Assembly (NCBI RefSeq): GCF_029937755.1
Contig: NZ_JAPYPG010000002.1
Location: forward strand, 349,648-413,647
Direction: 5' to 3'
Length of the DNA: 64,000 nucleotides
Source: Henriciella sp.
GTDB lineage: Bacteria > Pseudomonadota > Alphaproteobacteria > Caulobacterales > Hyphomonadaceae
In this document: piece after piece, positions 17,489 to 26,000 of the stretch
Layout of the letters: every line of letters starts with the position of its first letter
Position numbering within the stretch: the first letter of the stretch is position 1
Program-made: the position numbers and the translations under genes
Notes under the pieces: generated by a model
Database searches by the model: none
The model's input: the letters and a program-made list of their open reading frames with translations, nothing else
Told to the model about the DNA's origin: nothing

Positions 17489-18079
17489 TTAGTAAATCCC
17501 CCCGCTTGGCGTGAGGCTTCCTTCACCCATGCCCTCATAAAGGGACGACCCTGTCAGGTCGCCGGACGTATTCGGCACGACAGGCATGGAGCCCTGTTCC
17601 GAATTACCAGTGAGGGTCGGAGCAAGAATGGAACCGGCCGGATCGCTTCCGTCGGTAACATTCAGAAGCGGGATTTCGATTTCCGTGACCGTACCCGTCG
17701 ACAGGTCGGTGATGGTGAGGTGAACAGATCCGACCCCGCGAACGAACTCGATGATCTGGTCACCGAAGGTGATGGTGCCTTCGTCCTGCGGGTTCTCCCC
17801 GAAAATGGCTTCGTTCACCTCGCCGGCGAGCGACGAAAGCAGACGGCTTTGCAGCTGGCGGATGAACTGATCGGCCTGACTGTCCCGGGAACTCCTCCCA
17901 TCCGGATCGTCATAATCGTTCTGCGCATTCGCGATGCCAATAAGATGAGATGAATTGAAACTGTCACCGCCGAAAGATGGATTAACCGGCGTGTACACCA
18001 ACTCCTGGGCGAATGCTTGTGCGCCGGCCGCAAGACCAGCGGCAGCAAACAGCGCAAAGGCTGCGGAGCGTCCCCTCAT
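17489..18079 (-). CDS. csgF: Curli assembly factor CsgF
   Basis: CsgF is a periplasmic/surface factor that binds CsgG and helps nucleate fibres at the cell surface. The product of about 196 aa has a signal peptide ending AQAFA. It is followed by the CsgF hallmark ELVYTPVNPSFGGDSFN and a segment with QADQFIRQLQSRLLSSL. The C-terminus is extended compared with E. coli CsgF (138 aa). The ATG at 18079 is preceded by TGGGGACA and three bases; an ATG four codons upstream (18091) is less likely. It is the first gene of the leftward curli operon. Confidence 0.9.
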   Translation of the reverse strand: MRGRSAAFALFAAAGLAAGAQAFAQELVYTPVNPSFGGDSFNSSHLIGIANAQNDYDDPDGRSSRDSQADQFIRQLQSRLLSSLAGEVNEAIFGENPQDEGTITFGDQIIEFVRGVGSVHLTITDLSTGTVTEIEIPLLNVTDGSDPAGSILAPTLTGNSEQGSMPVVPNTSGDLTGSSLYEGMGEGSLTPSGGIY

Positions 18080-18082
18080 ATG

Positions 18083-18188
18083 TGTCCCCATTACAAGTAA
18101 CATGCTTGCCCGGACCATCCAGGCGTGCCGTGTCCCCACACCGCTGCATGTTTGATGCCAAGATTACAGGCAATTAAGAATTCGTCAA
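18083..18188 (-). promoter_or_regulatory. csgF leader: candidate promoter and two TGGGGACA copies
   Basis: This AT-rich region feeds the curli operon. A possible sigma-70 promoter reads TTGACG (18188-18183), 16 bases, then TAATCT (18166-18161). Downstream are two copies of TGGGGACA, at 18138-18131 and 18090-18083. The upstream copy sits in GTGTGGGGACAC, where GTGT and ACAC can pair around a GGGG loop. The downstream copy lies three bases before the csgF ATG and probably acts as its ribosome binding site. The promoter call is weak. Confidence 0.4.
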
Positions 18189-18293
18189 TTATAAATCTTG
18201 GTTAATCTTCACTTTTTTTCGAACTGCAACACACTGTATTAAAATGATATTTTCTTGAATACGCAGTGCAACAATCCTTTGAGGCGAGAAGCT

Positions 18294-19655
18294 TCAGTGC
18301 GCCTCGCCTGTTGGATCTATCCAGACCCCTGCCGAAGACAGCTGCCCGGCCTCTGGATCATAGGAAACAATGAATGCACCATTGGAGCCAACATGATCAT
18401 TCGCCGAGTAGTTGAGAGGCGGCGTCATGGCGCCAACAAAACCCTGGATTGATTCAAGCCGTTCCGTAAAACGTTTGCGCGTGACCCCGCGTCCGGCCCG
18501 CATCAGGGCCTCGATGGCCACCACCGCAGATGAATAGATATTGGCTTCGGCGATCGGTGCCATGCCAGGCACCCGCGATCTTGAGCGCACGCGCGCGAAG
18601 CCTCGCTGGGCACCCTCGGAAATCCGATCGACAGCGATCGGCAAGGCAACCGACACGGAGGCCGGCCACTCCTTACGAACCTCCGGCGATATCTGGCTGA
18701 ACACCCGGAATGGCACAAGCAGCCTGGCCGCCGTGCCACCCGCTTCGGCGCAGCTCGCATCCCGCAGAAGGGTAACGCCCTCCGCCGGCGTTGACGATTC
18801 ATTGCACGCCTCAAGCTCGGCAATGCTGGTCGCGCCGAACTGCGTCACGGCGAAGGCCCGCAAGGCGGCAATCTGCTCGGTATCGCCTGCCGTCAGCATG
18901 AATCCCAGTGCCCCTGGCGCCGCGACGAACGAATCCGAAATGGTCGGTACGTCCGGCACCGGCCTCTGCGCTCCGAGCACGGCGAAAACCTCATCCGGGA
19001 CCGGCTCTCCGCCAGCCTCGTCATACGGAATGAAGACGAGTGAACGCCCATGGATGCCACCCGCCGCATTCAGGTCGGCCCTCAGCGCATCGAGTACGCC
19101 CCGCATTGACTGGCCGGTCCGCCAGGCCGGCCCCGACAGGGGCAAGGCAACGCCGATGCGAACCTCGCCTTCATTCAAGCCGGGTTCCGCTTCGTCCTTC
19201 AGCTTGTCGAGAAACGCCCAGAGATCTGACACGTCGGCGGGAGACAGGTTGAAGCGCGGCATCGCATCGGCGAGTGCAGTCCCGCCGGAATCCACCCCCC
19301 GAGTGATCGCGCGCTCGAACAGGGCGCGGTCATAAGGCGGACGAACACGTCCGGCCGCGGCACTCACGGTGTAGGGCCGGGTCAGCGCGTCCCGGGAAAG
19401 ATCACTCGGCGCGACACCGCGTTCAGCCTGTCCCTGCCCGCGTTCGCCATGGCAGCTTGAACAGGGAAAAGACGACGCGGGAAGTTCGGTGTCCATGCCT
19501 CCGATCATTGCGGTTGCCGCCTGCAGTGCAGCCCCATCTTCACCGAAGTAGATTGCCCGCCCCCGCTCTTCAGCCGGACTGAGTTGCGCCCCCGCACTGG
19601 CGCATATGCCGAAACCAGCGAGAAAAAGAGCCGGAAGCCTAGCCGATATTGTCAT
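18294..19655 (-). CDS. Cytochrome c fused to a periplasmic ligand-binding (type 1 PBP-like) domain
   Basis: An exported protein of about 453 aa with two parts. After the signal peptide (ending ASAGAQ) is a class I cytochrome c domain with heme motif CSSCH near residue 65 and a likely axial Met in AMPRF. From about residue 145 it continues as a branched-chain amino-acid-type periplasmic binding domain: VRIGVALPLSGPAWRTGQSMRGV, then ALRADLNAAGGIHGRSLVFIPYDEAGG. The ATG at 19655 overlaps the upstream Sco gene by 17 bases; an ATG at 19688 is possible. It is the last gene of the oxidase operon. No permease or ATPase partner is nearby, so it probably senses or carries rather than imports. Confidence 0.82.
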   Translation of the reverse strand: MTISARLPALFLAGFGICASAGAQLSPAEERGRAIYFGEDGAALQAATAMIGGMDTELPASSFPCSSCHGERGQGQAERGVAPSDLSRDALTRPYTVSAAAGRVRPPYDRALFERAITRGVDSGGTALADAMPRFNLSPADVSDLWAFLDKLKDEAEPGLNEGEVRIGVALPLSGPAWRTGQSMRGVLDALRADLNAAGGIHGRSLVFIPYDEAGGEPVPDEVFAVLGAQRPVPDVPTISDSFVAAPGALGFMLTAGDTEQIAALRAFAVTQFGATSIAELEACNESSTPAEGVTLLRDASCAEAGGTAARLLVPFRVFSQISPEVRKEWPASVSVALPIAVDRISEGAQRGFARVRSRSRVPGMAPIAEANIYSSAVVAIEALMRAGRGVTRKRFTERLESIQGFVGAMTPPLNYSANDHVGSNGAFIVSYDPEAGQLSSAGVWIDPTGEAH

Positions 19656-20274
19656 CGGCGATATCAATAATCTGGCCCGCAATGACATTATCCGGAAGAT
19701 AGGCTGGCAGTTTGCGCCAGCGCGCCGTACCGGTGTTACCGATCAGCAGTGCGGTCAGGTGGGCTTCCTTCTCGAAAACCTGGCCAAGCTTGCTGCTGAC
19801 CGTCTCGACAGCAGCCGTATCGCCGGTCAGGAAGAGCCAGCCCTCGCCCGCATCGAAATCCTGACGGTACACGTTCAGCTTTTCAGGCGTGTCGGTTTCC
19901 GGATCGACCGAAATCGACACAAAGGCGATGTCCTCGCCCATACGCTCGCCAAGCCGGGCCTGAACCTTCTGGAGGTTCTGGTTGATCAACGGGCAGGCAT
20001 CGGTGCAGCTCGTGAAAATGAAGCTGACGACCACCGTCTTGCCTTGCAGCACATCCGAATAGAAGCGCACATCCTTGCCATTGTGATCTTTCAGAACCGT
20101 GTCGGTGAAATAGGCACGGGCCTTTTCATGGTCGCCCACCTCGCCAACATGCTTCGTCTCAGACGTTTCTATCTTCGCGGCGTGACCGGAATGATCCTCA
20201 TCGGAATGCGCGGAGGCGGCGAGCGGGCTCAGGGCGAGACCGGCGGCGGAAATCAGGAGTGCCAAGTGTTTCAT
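19639..20274 (-). CDS. Sco1/SenC-type copper chaperone, copy 2
   Basis: A thioredoxin-fold Sco protein of 211 aa. It has a signal peptide (ending PLAASA), a His/Asp-rich segment (HSDEDHSGHAAK), the copper-binding CxxxC motif in FTSCTDACP, and the Sco motif VSISVDPETDTPEKL. The usual conserved distal His is not obvious: the expected region reads KEAHLTALLIGNTG. Sco proteins deliver copper to cytochrome oxidase CuA sites and can serve other copper enzymes. Here the neighbours are a multicopper oxidase, not a cytochrome oxidase, so loading of that oxidase is the likely role. Confidence 0.9.
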   Translation of the reverse strand: MKHLALLISAAGLALSPLAASAHSDEDHSGHAAKIETSETKHVGEVGDHEKARAYFTDTVLKDHNGKDVRFYSDVLQGKTVVVSFIFTSCTDACPLINQNLQKVQARLGERMGEDIAFVSISVDPETDTPEKLNVYRQDFDAGEGWLFLTGDTAAVETVSSKLGQVFEKEAHLTALLIGNTGTARWRKLPAYLPDNVIAGQIIDIADDNIG

Positions 20275-20291
20275 GTCTCTAAGCTCAGTCC

Positions 20292-20963
20292 CTAGTGATG
20301 ATGAGAGTGGCCGCCATCGGCCTTGCTGCGCATCTCGAGAAGATGGCGCACACGCGTTTCGATCATCGCCGGGTCCGGCAGGCCGAAGACGCGGACATAA
20401 TTGCCGGTGGACGCATCGCCGATGATGATCATCGGGGCATGGTCTTCCGGATTGGTCGAATAGGCGTCCATAGCGACCAGCGCGTCGTCCATGATGCGCT
20501 TCTGGCCGGTCAAAAAGGTCCAGTCCGCCTTGGCTCTTGCAGCGAATTCCGTGAGACGGGCCGGTGTATCGGTATTCGGATCGATGCTCACCGAAACCAG
20601 CGCCAGGTCATCCGCGCTGACATCGGACAGACGCTTGTCGGCTTGCGCCATCAGCGCCGTCGTGACCGGGCAGATGGTCGTGCAGCTTGTGAAAATGAAG
20701 TCGATCACTACGATCCGGTCACCGACAATCTCGCTTGCCATGCGGCGTTCGGCGCCGGTCTGGTCGAACATCGCCGTGTCGGGAAGCGTCACGTCAGCAG
20801 AGGTGACTTCCTTGCCGCCATCATCCTGCATGGCCGCATTATGGGCGGCATGCGGATCATGATCTTCATGCATCCCGTCACCATTCGGACCGGCTATCGC
20901 CACTCCCGCCATGGCACCGGCTGCAAGCAGCACCGCACCCAGTTTCGAAAGATATGCCGGCAT
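20292..20963 (-). CDS. Sco1/SenC-type copper chaperone, copy 1
   Basis: A 223-aa exported Sco-family protein. It has a signal peptide (ending GVAIA), a His-rich N-terminus (MHEDHDPHAAHNAA), CxxxC in FTSCTTICP, VSISIDPNTDTPARL, and EDHAPMIIIGD with the candidate third ligand His. The C-terminus ends in HSHHH, a further probable metal-binding tail. The start has AGGAGGGG closely upstream. It lies between the beta-propeller gene and the second Sco gene. Two different Sco proteins in one operon suggests separate steps, for example reduction and copper transfer. Confidence 0.91.
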   Translation of the reverse strand: MPAYLSKLGAVLLAAGAMAGVAIAGPNGDGMHEDHDPHAAHNAAMQDDGGKEVTSADVTLPDTAMFDQTGAERRMASEIVGDRIVVIDFIFTSCTTICPVTTALMAQADKRLSDVSADDLALVSVSIDPNTDTPARLTEFAARAKADWTFLTGQKRIMDDALVAMDAYSTNPEDHAPMIIIGDASTGNYVRVFGLPDPAMIETRVRHLLEMRSKADGGHSHHH

Positions 20964-20990
20964 AGGTCCCCTCCTCTTGCCGCTACGTCC

Positions 20991-22952
20991 TTACCGGGCT
21001 CCCCCGGCGGCCGGACCGGCGCCGTCGCGCGCGATCACGGTAATGAATGGAAGCTTCGAGAAGCCGAGGCCCTTCGAGCGGACGGCCGGATAGACATAGT
21101 AGACCCCTGCCTTGCCCGGCGTGAGCCTGACCTGATAGCGCCCATTGCCGAGATGCTCGGCCGCCTGTGTGAGCCGCGCATCGCCCGGCGCCCGATAGGT
21201 TACTGCAGTCACATCATCACCCGTATACGGCGCGCCTTCCTTGGCCGTGTCACTCAGCGTGAACTGGACGCTGACATCCTGGCCGGTCTCCACAAGCTTG
21301 CCGCTGCGGGTATCATAGGCGATCCGGAGCGGCAGCTCATCGGCAACAAGCTGCGGGTTCTGTTCGGAGGTAAAGCCGAAGCATTCGATGATCTGCGGGG
21401 AATCCATGGTCATGATGACCCCGAATTCACCCGGAGCCGGCATCTTCACCAGCGAGACATATTCGCCAGGCGCGACCTCCTTGATGGTCCGGTCGGCCAC
21501 AAGCGCAGCCAGCGGCCGGTGGCCATAATTCCGGAAGTTGCCCATCGGGGCGTTCATGCCTTCCATATAGTAGTAGACCGTTGCGTCGCCGGGGCTGACC
21601 GTCAGGGTCGCCGCCTCGGTCACAGCCGGGGCAAACATGTCGGCGGGCAGCAGGCTCGGCGACTCTGCCGGGGCGCGTTCACCCGCCGCGTAACCGAGAA
21701 CCGCCGGTGCTTCCGGTCCGCCAATCTGGGTGAGCTTGATCATTGAGACACGCGGCGTATCGAGCGCCCGGATGAAAGCGAAGTTGCGCGAGAAGACGAC
21801 CTGGAAGGGTTTGCCCTCGATCGCCACGCGGTGGACCAGCCCGTTGGTGGCCGTGTCGAAAATGAAGACCGCATCCTTGGCGGCATTGGTAACGAAGCCA
21901 TAGCGTCCGTCAGGCGTGATCTTCATCGGGCCCAGACCGGCTTCAAGCGTGATCGTCCCGCGGGGCTGGCGTGTTTCCGGATCGATGGCGGTTACGGTCC
22001 CGTTCACGCCATCGGCGACATAGACCGCCTCTGCCAGCGGTGAGTAGGCAACCGCGATCGGTGCGCCATCAAGCGAGATATCCTCGATCTTCTTGAGCTC
22101 GCGCACATCGATCACACTGACCGTGCGGCTCTTGCGGTTGGTGACATAGGCAAACCGATTGTCCGCCGTCACGGTGATCTCATGATGGCCATCCCCTGTC
22201 TCGATATCGGCCACGCGCTTCAGCGTGGTCGTATCAATGACAGAAACACCCGGCTTGTCGCCCGTGCGGCCGACCCAGACATAGCGTCCGTCCGGCTGCG
22301 TAGTGATCCGGTCAGGGTGGTCACCGACCTTGATGGTGGTTTCGAGGCGGAAGGTATCGAGATCGACAACGGCCACGGAGTTGGTGTCCGGCATGGCCAC
22401 GAAGACGCGCTTCTGATCTGCCGATGGTGTCCAGTCAGCGCCGCGTGCCGGCAGGATGATCTGAGTCAGCAGCTTGGTGATGCCCTTCACACCGATGATC
22501 GGGTCGATCACCGCAATCGTCGGGTCATCGTTCAGAACGACGACGTAATAGCTGTTCAGATCTACCATGGGGCGCACGCCGATATAGCCGCTGAGGTAGA
22601 GCCCGGCCTTCTGGCGGCACTGGGCTGCGGTCAATTCATCCCGGCCATTGATTGGATCAACCCATGCGGCCGGGTATAGCCCCGACACAGGTTCACCCGT
22701 CTCCGCGTCAGTAATGGTGAAAGAGACACGAGCCATCTCGCCCTCGATCACGCGGCCTTCGTCATTTGCGACTGAAGCAATCGCGAAATCGACCTTCAGG
22801 CCTTCTCGCTCGAAGCTGCCGGTGTTGACCGGCGCGGCTGCCGCTCTTGCTGACTTGCCGTTGCCCGAAAAGACAATGCTGACAAGGCCGAGAGCAATTG
22901 CGCCAAGACAGGCAGCGCCGATGACGATGGATGGACGGCTGAGACGGATCAT
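20991..22952 (-). CDS. Periplasmic YVTN-type beta-propeller protein with flanking Ig-like domains
   Basis: The product of about 653 aa has an N-terminal signal or anchor helix (IVIGAACLGAIALGLVSIVF). An immunoglobulin-like domain follows at about residues 40-100 (VIEGEMARVSFTITDAETGE). Then come seven or so YVTN-type propeller blades (VFVAMPDTNSVAVVDLDTF, RFAYVTNRKSRTVSVIDV, GYGFVTN-like repeats). A C-terminal Ig-like domain (TGQDVSVQFTLSD, NGRYQVRLTPGKAGVYYVYP) ends it. ATG 22952 has AGGGG 6 bases upstream. It directly follows the giant oxidase gene and is probably its partner, as a scaffold or electron-transfer platform. No heme or copper motif is evident. Confidence 0.8.
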   Translation of the reverse strand: MIRLSRPSIVIGAACLGAIALGLVSIVFSGNGKSARAAAAPVNTGSFEREGLKVDFAIASVANDEGRVIEGEMARVSFTITDAETGEPVSGLYPAAWVDPINGRDELTAAQCRQKAGLYLSGYIGVRPMVDLNSYYVVVLNDDPTIAVIDPIIGVKGITKLLTQIILPARGADWTPSADQKRVFVAMPDTNSVAVVDLDTFRLETTIKVGDHPDRITTQPDGRYVWVGRTGDKPGVSVIDTTTLKRVADIETGDGHHEITVTADNRFAYVTNRKSRTVSVIDVRELKKIEDISLDGAPIAVAYSPLAEAVYVADGVNGTVTAIDPETRQPRGTITLEAGLGPMKITPDGRYGFVTNAAKDAVFIFDTATNGLVHRVAIEGKPFQVVFSRNFAFIRALDTPRVSMIKLTQIGGPEAPAVLGYAAGERAPAESPSLLPADMFAPAVTEAATLTVSPGDATVYYYMEGMNAPMGNFRNYGHRPLAALVADRTIKEVAPGEYVSLVKMPAPGEFGVIMTMDSPQIIECFGFTSEQNPQLVADELPLRIAYDTRSGKLVETGQDVSVQFTLSDTAKEGAPYTGDDVTAVTYRAPGDARLTQAAEHLGNGRYQVRLTPGKAGVYYVYPAVRSKGLGFSKLPFITVIARDGAGPAAGGAR

Positions 22953-22975
22953 TCTGTTCCCCTGCAAAATGATGG

Positions 22976-23005
22976 TCCGGCACGAAGAGCAAGCTTCGTG
23001 CCGGA
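22976..23005 (-). promoter_or_regulatory. Perfect 12-bp hairpin between the oxidase and propeller genes
   Basis: TCCGGCACGAAG and CTTCGTGCCGGA form a perfect 12-base stem with a 6-base loop. It lies 15 bases after the oxidase stop and 24 bases before the propeller start. A TTTT follows several bases later in the direction of transcription. It could be a partial terminator setting lower expression of the downstream genes, or a 3'-end stabiliser for the long oxidase message. Confidence 0.65.
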
Positions 23006-23019
23006 TATTGGTTGGCGAC

Positions 23020-26000
23020 CTATTGTTCAGGCACCGCATCCTCCTCGACCCGAACCAGGCCCCAGAGGCCGTTCTGGTTGCCGAACGAGGCAAGGTCGCG
23101 GAAGAGGTAATCGCCCGGTACCGAGAACGGACCACCTGCCTGGGTCATGATGTTCCACGCCGCAGGCGGAAGGATCATGTCCTGAGAGGTCTTGAACCGG
23201 TGATACGGTGTTTCTTCCATCCGGGCTGCCGGTACGCCGAGATCCCAATCCGAAAGGAACGGCTCTTCTCTCCAGTTATGGCCGAAGATACCGAGCGTGG
23301 TGTTGCGGGCATAGCCAGCCGGCATGGTCACGCGGAAGCGCATCTGCTGGCCGGCTTCTGCACGGTACACCGGCGTCTCCGGATCACGATCGTTGATGAG
23401 CGAGTTCGAATAGGCCTCGTACATGTTCCGGATGCTGGCAAGACCAGGGCCGACCGGAAGGCCAGTCACATCGTCAACGCCGCCACCCAGCCCCCAGTCT
23501 GCGCCCGCAGCCATGCGGAAGCGGAACCAGAGCGGCTCGGTGCGGTAGTTGATGCCCGCGCCGCCAGCATCATGAGCGTCCTCAGGAATGCCGAAGCCTT
23601 CACCCGCAATGTTCTCGACCGGTGAGCTGTCACCGTAGCGCAGGTTGACAGCCTTGTGGAAGATCATCGCAAAGTCGCGGAAAGTGTTACCATCCTCCAG
23701 CGTCACCGTTGCCTGGCTGCTGGTGTCAGGATCTTCTTCCCATGTCGCCCCTTTCGGCAGGACATGGATGGCCCCGAACAGACCCTTCTGGCCCTGCTTT
23801 ATGAAGTCCGCCGGCTGGACCGGCACACCACCGAGCTCGACCGGGCGGGCCTCGAGATTGAAGGAGTCACCGTACAGACCGCCATAATTGCCCGACCCAT
23901 GATTGTGGCCGTAGCCGGAGCGGGCCCGCTGATCGAGCTCCAGGTCGCCGGCATAAAAGCGATAGGTGCGCGATCCACCGGGAGCGACCGTCTGCACAGG
24001 GTTCACGCCCACATTCACACCATCGTCGCGCGAAATATCGTATTCGAGCTTCTGGGTGTGGAACCCGACATGGCTGGATGCCCGGATCAGGTTGTTATTG
24101 AAGGTCGTGTAGCCCTGCGGGTCGTTGCGGTCCCGGATCACGGTATAGTGCTGCATCACGAAGGATGTCAGGTCCGGGGTCACCTCCGGCAGGCGGTTGC
24201 GCACCGTCACCTCGAGACAGTCACCGGCGTTTACACGCATGATCATCGGCTCGAAGTTGTGGTTGTTACGCACCTTTACCGGACACAGCGGATTAGCCGT
24301 GCCGCCGTAACGGTTCCGGCAGAGCATGTCCTCGATCGGTGTCTGGGCGTCCTTGCGGAGGTCATCCGTCGAGACGTAGACGAGAGCCGTCGGGTCATGG
24401 AGCGGACCACGCTCGCCATTCGAAAGGCGGGTGCGGCGCTTGTTATAGACCAGGGTGCCCTTGTTCGGATCCGGCTGGGCGCCGACGTGCATGGTGCGCG
24501 TCTCGTCATCCGGCAGGATGGTGACACCATTCTGGATCCTCTGCAGGACATCGTTCACAGCGACAGCCGTGATGTCGAACGCCTTGACCGGCGCATCGAC
24601 CGGGCAGACCCCGTTATACTCTTCCTTGTTTGTGATCGTGATCGGAAGGTCACGCGGGTTGTTCGGCAGCTGCGCCAGATCGGCCTGGGCGTTGTTGTAG
24701 GTGCGGATAACGCCCCACGTCCCCGTCCAGAGACCTTCCTGCGAGCCATCCCAGAGATAGAGATAGTCGGACACATTGGCGGCTTCGCCGATATCCCCGA
24801 TAATGCTCATTGCGAAGGATGCCTTCTCGGCGAGGCCGAGCTGGAACACGCTGCGCCAGCTTGAGAACCGGCTTTCGCCCCAGCCCCCGCCACCTTCGAG
24901 CCACTTCACACCATGGATCACGGTGTTGTGCTCATGCTCGTGGGCACCGGCCTGAACCTTCACGCGGATAACGTCACCGGCATTCGCACGGATGATCGGC
25001 GTGAACGGGTCACCACGGCGCACGTCGCCCGTCAGCAGCGGATAAGGCGTGTCACCCTTCCTCGTGTTGAACTGTGGTATCGCCCGGTCGGTACGGGTCT
25101 GCAGGGCATAGGCAAGGTCGCCACCCAGCCCGTCGGCCTGCATGCCCGGCTTGCCATCCGGCCCGATCTTGTTCGGATCATAGACGCGGTAGCCGACCGG
25201 CTCATTACGATAGTTGATGACGAACGTCCCGACATCGGCAGCGGACACCGCTTCCGGACATGGCCGCGGCAAGCCGCCGGGGCATGTCGAGTGAATGCGG
25301 GCACCATCCGGCCAGGCATGAGCCTGACGATGAGACGGATTCAGCGCGTAGCGGAAGGTATCCGGCGTTGCAGGTGCAATCTCGCCGTCCTCGGTCCGGC
25401 CGACATAGACGCCTTTGTTGTAGGCGTGGGCAAAGTCCTGCGCCTCCATGTAGAACTCCCGATAGGAGTCGTCTGACCCGTCATTGTCGATGTCGCCGGC
25501 AAGCACGATGGCCTGCCACGAGGTCGGACCGCCGTCATGGCGCGTATAGAGCGGGACACCCGTCTCATTGTGCAGCCATTCGGAGTCAGCCGGGTTGATC
25601 AGCAGCGTCGCGTAGAGACCGATCTGCTGGTGGGTCGACGGACCGAAGTGGTCGTGCGTGAAAGTCACGCCAAGCCCCCGGTCAAAGCCATTGGTATTAT
25701 GAAGCGGATCAACGAACCAGCGCTGGATGTTAGTGCGAGCCCCCATCCACTCGCCGCCATCGCCAGCGCCGAAATACGGGTGCGGCTGCGGCTCGAGAAG
25801 CTGGTCACCGGTGCCCTCATCCAGCACATAGGCGTTGATCGCCTCGATGCGCTCCTGAACGGTTTCAGCACCAAGCACACCGTCTTCATAGTTCCAGCCA
25901 TTGGCCGCACCGTCAGCAGACACGAGGTCCCACTTCGGAAGGTGGATGTGCTGGCCGATGACATCGGTCGGCGTGGTCACCTGATAGTCATCGAGCATGT

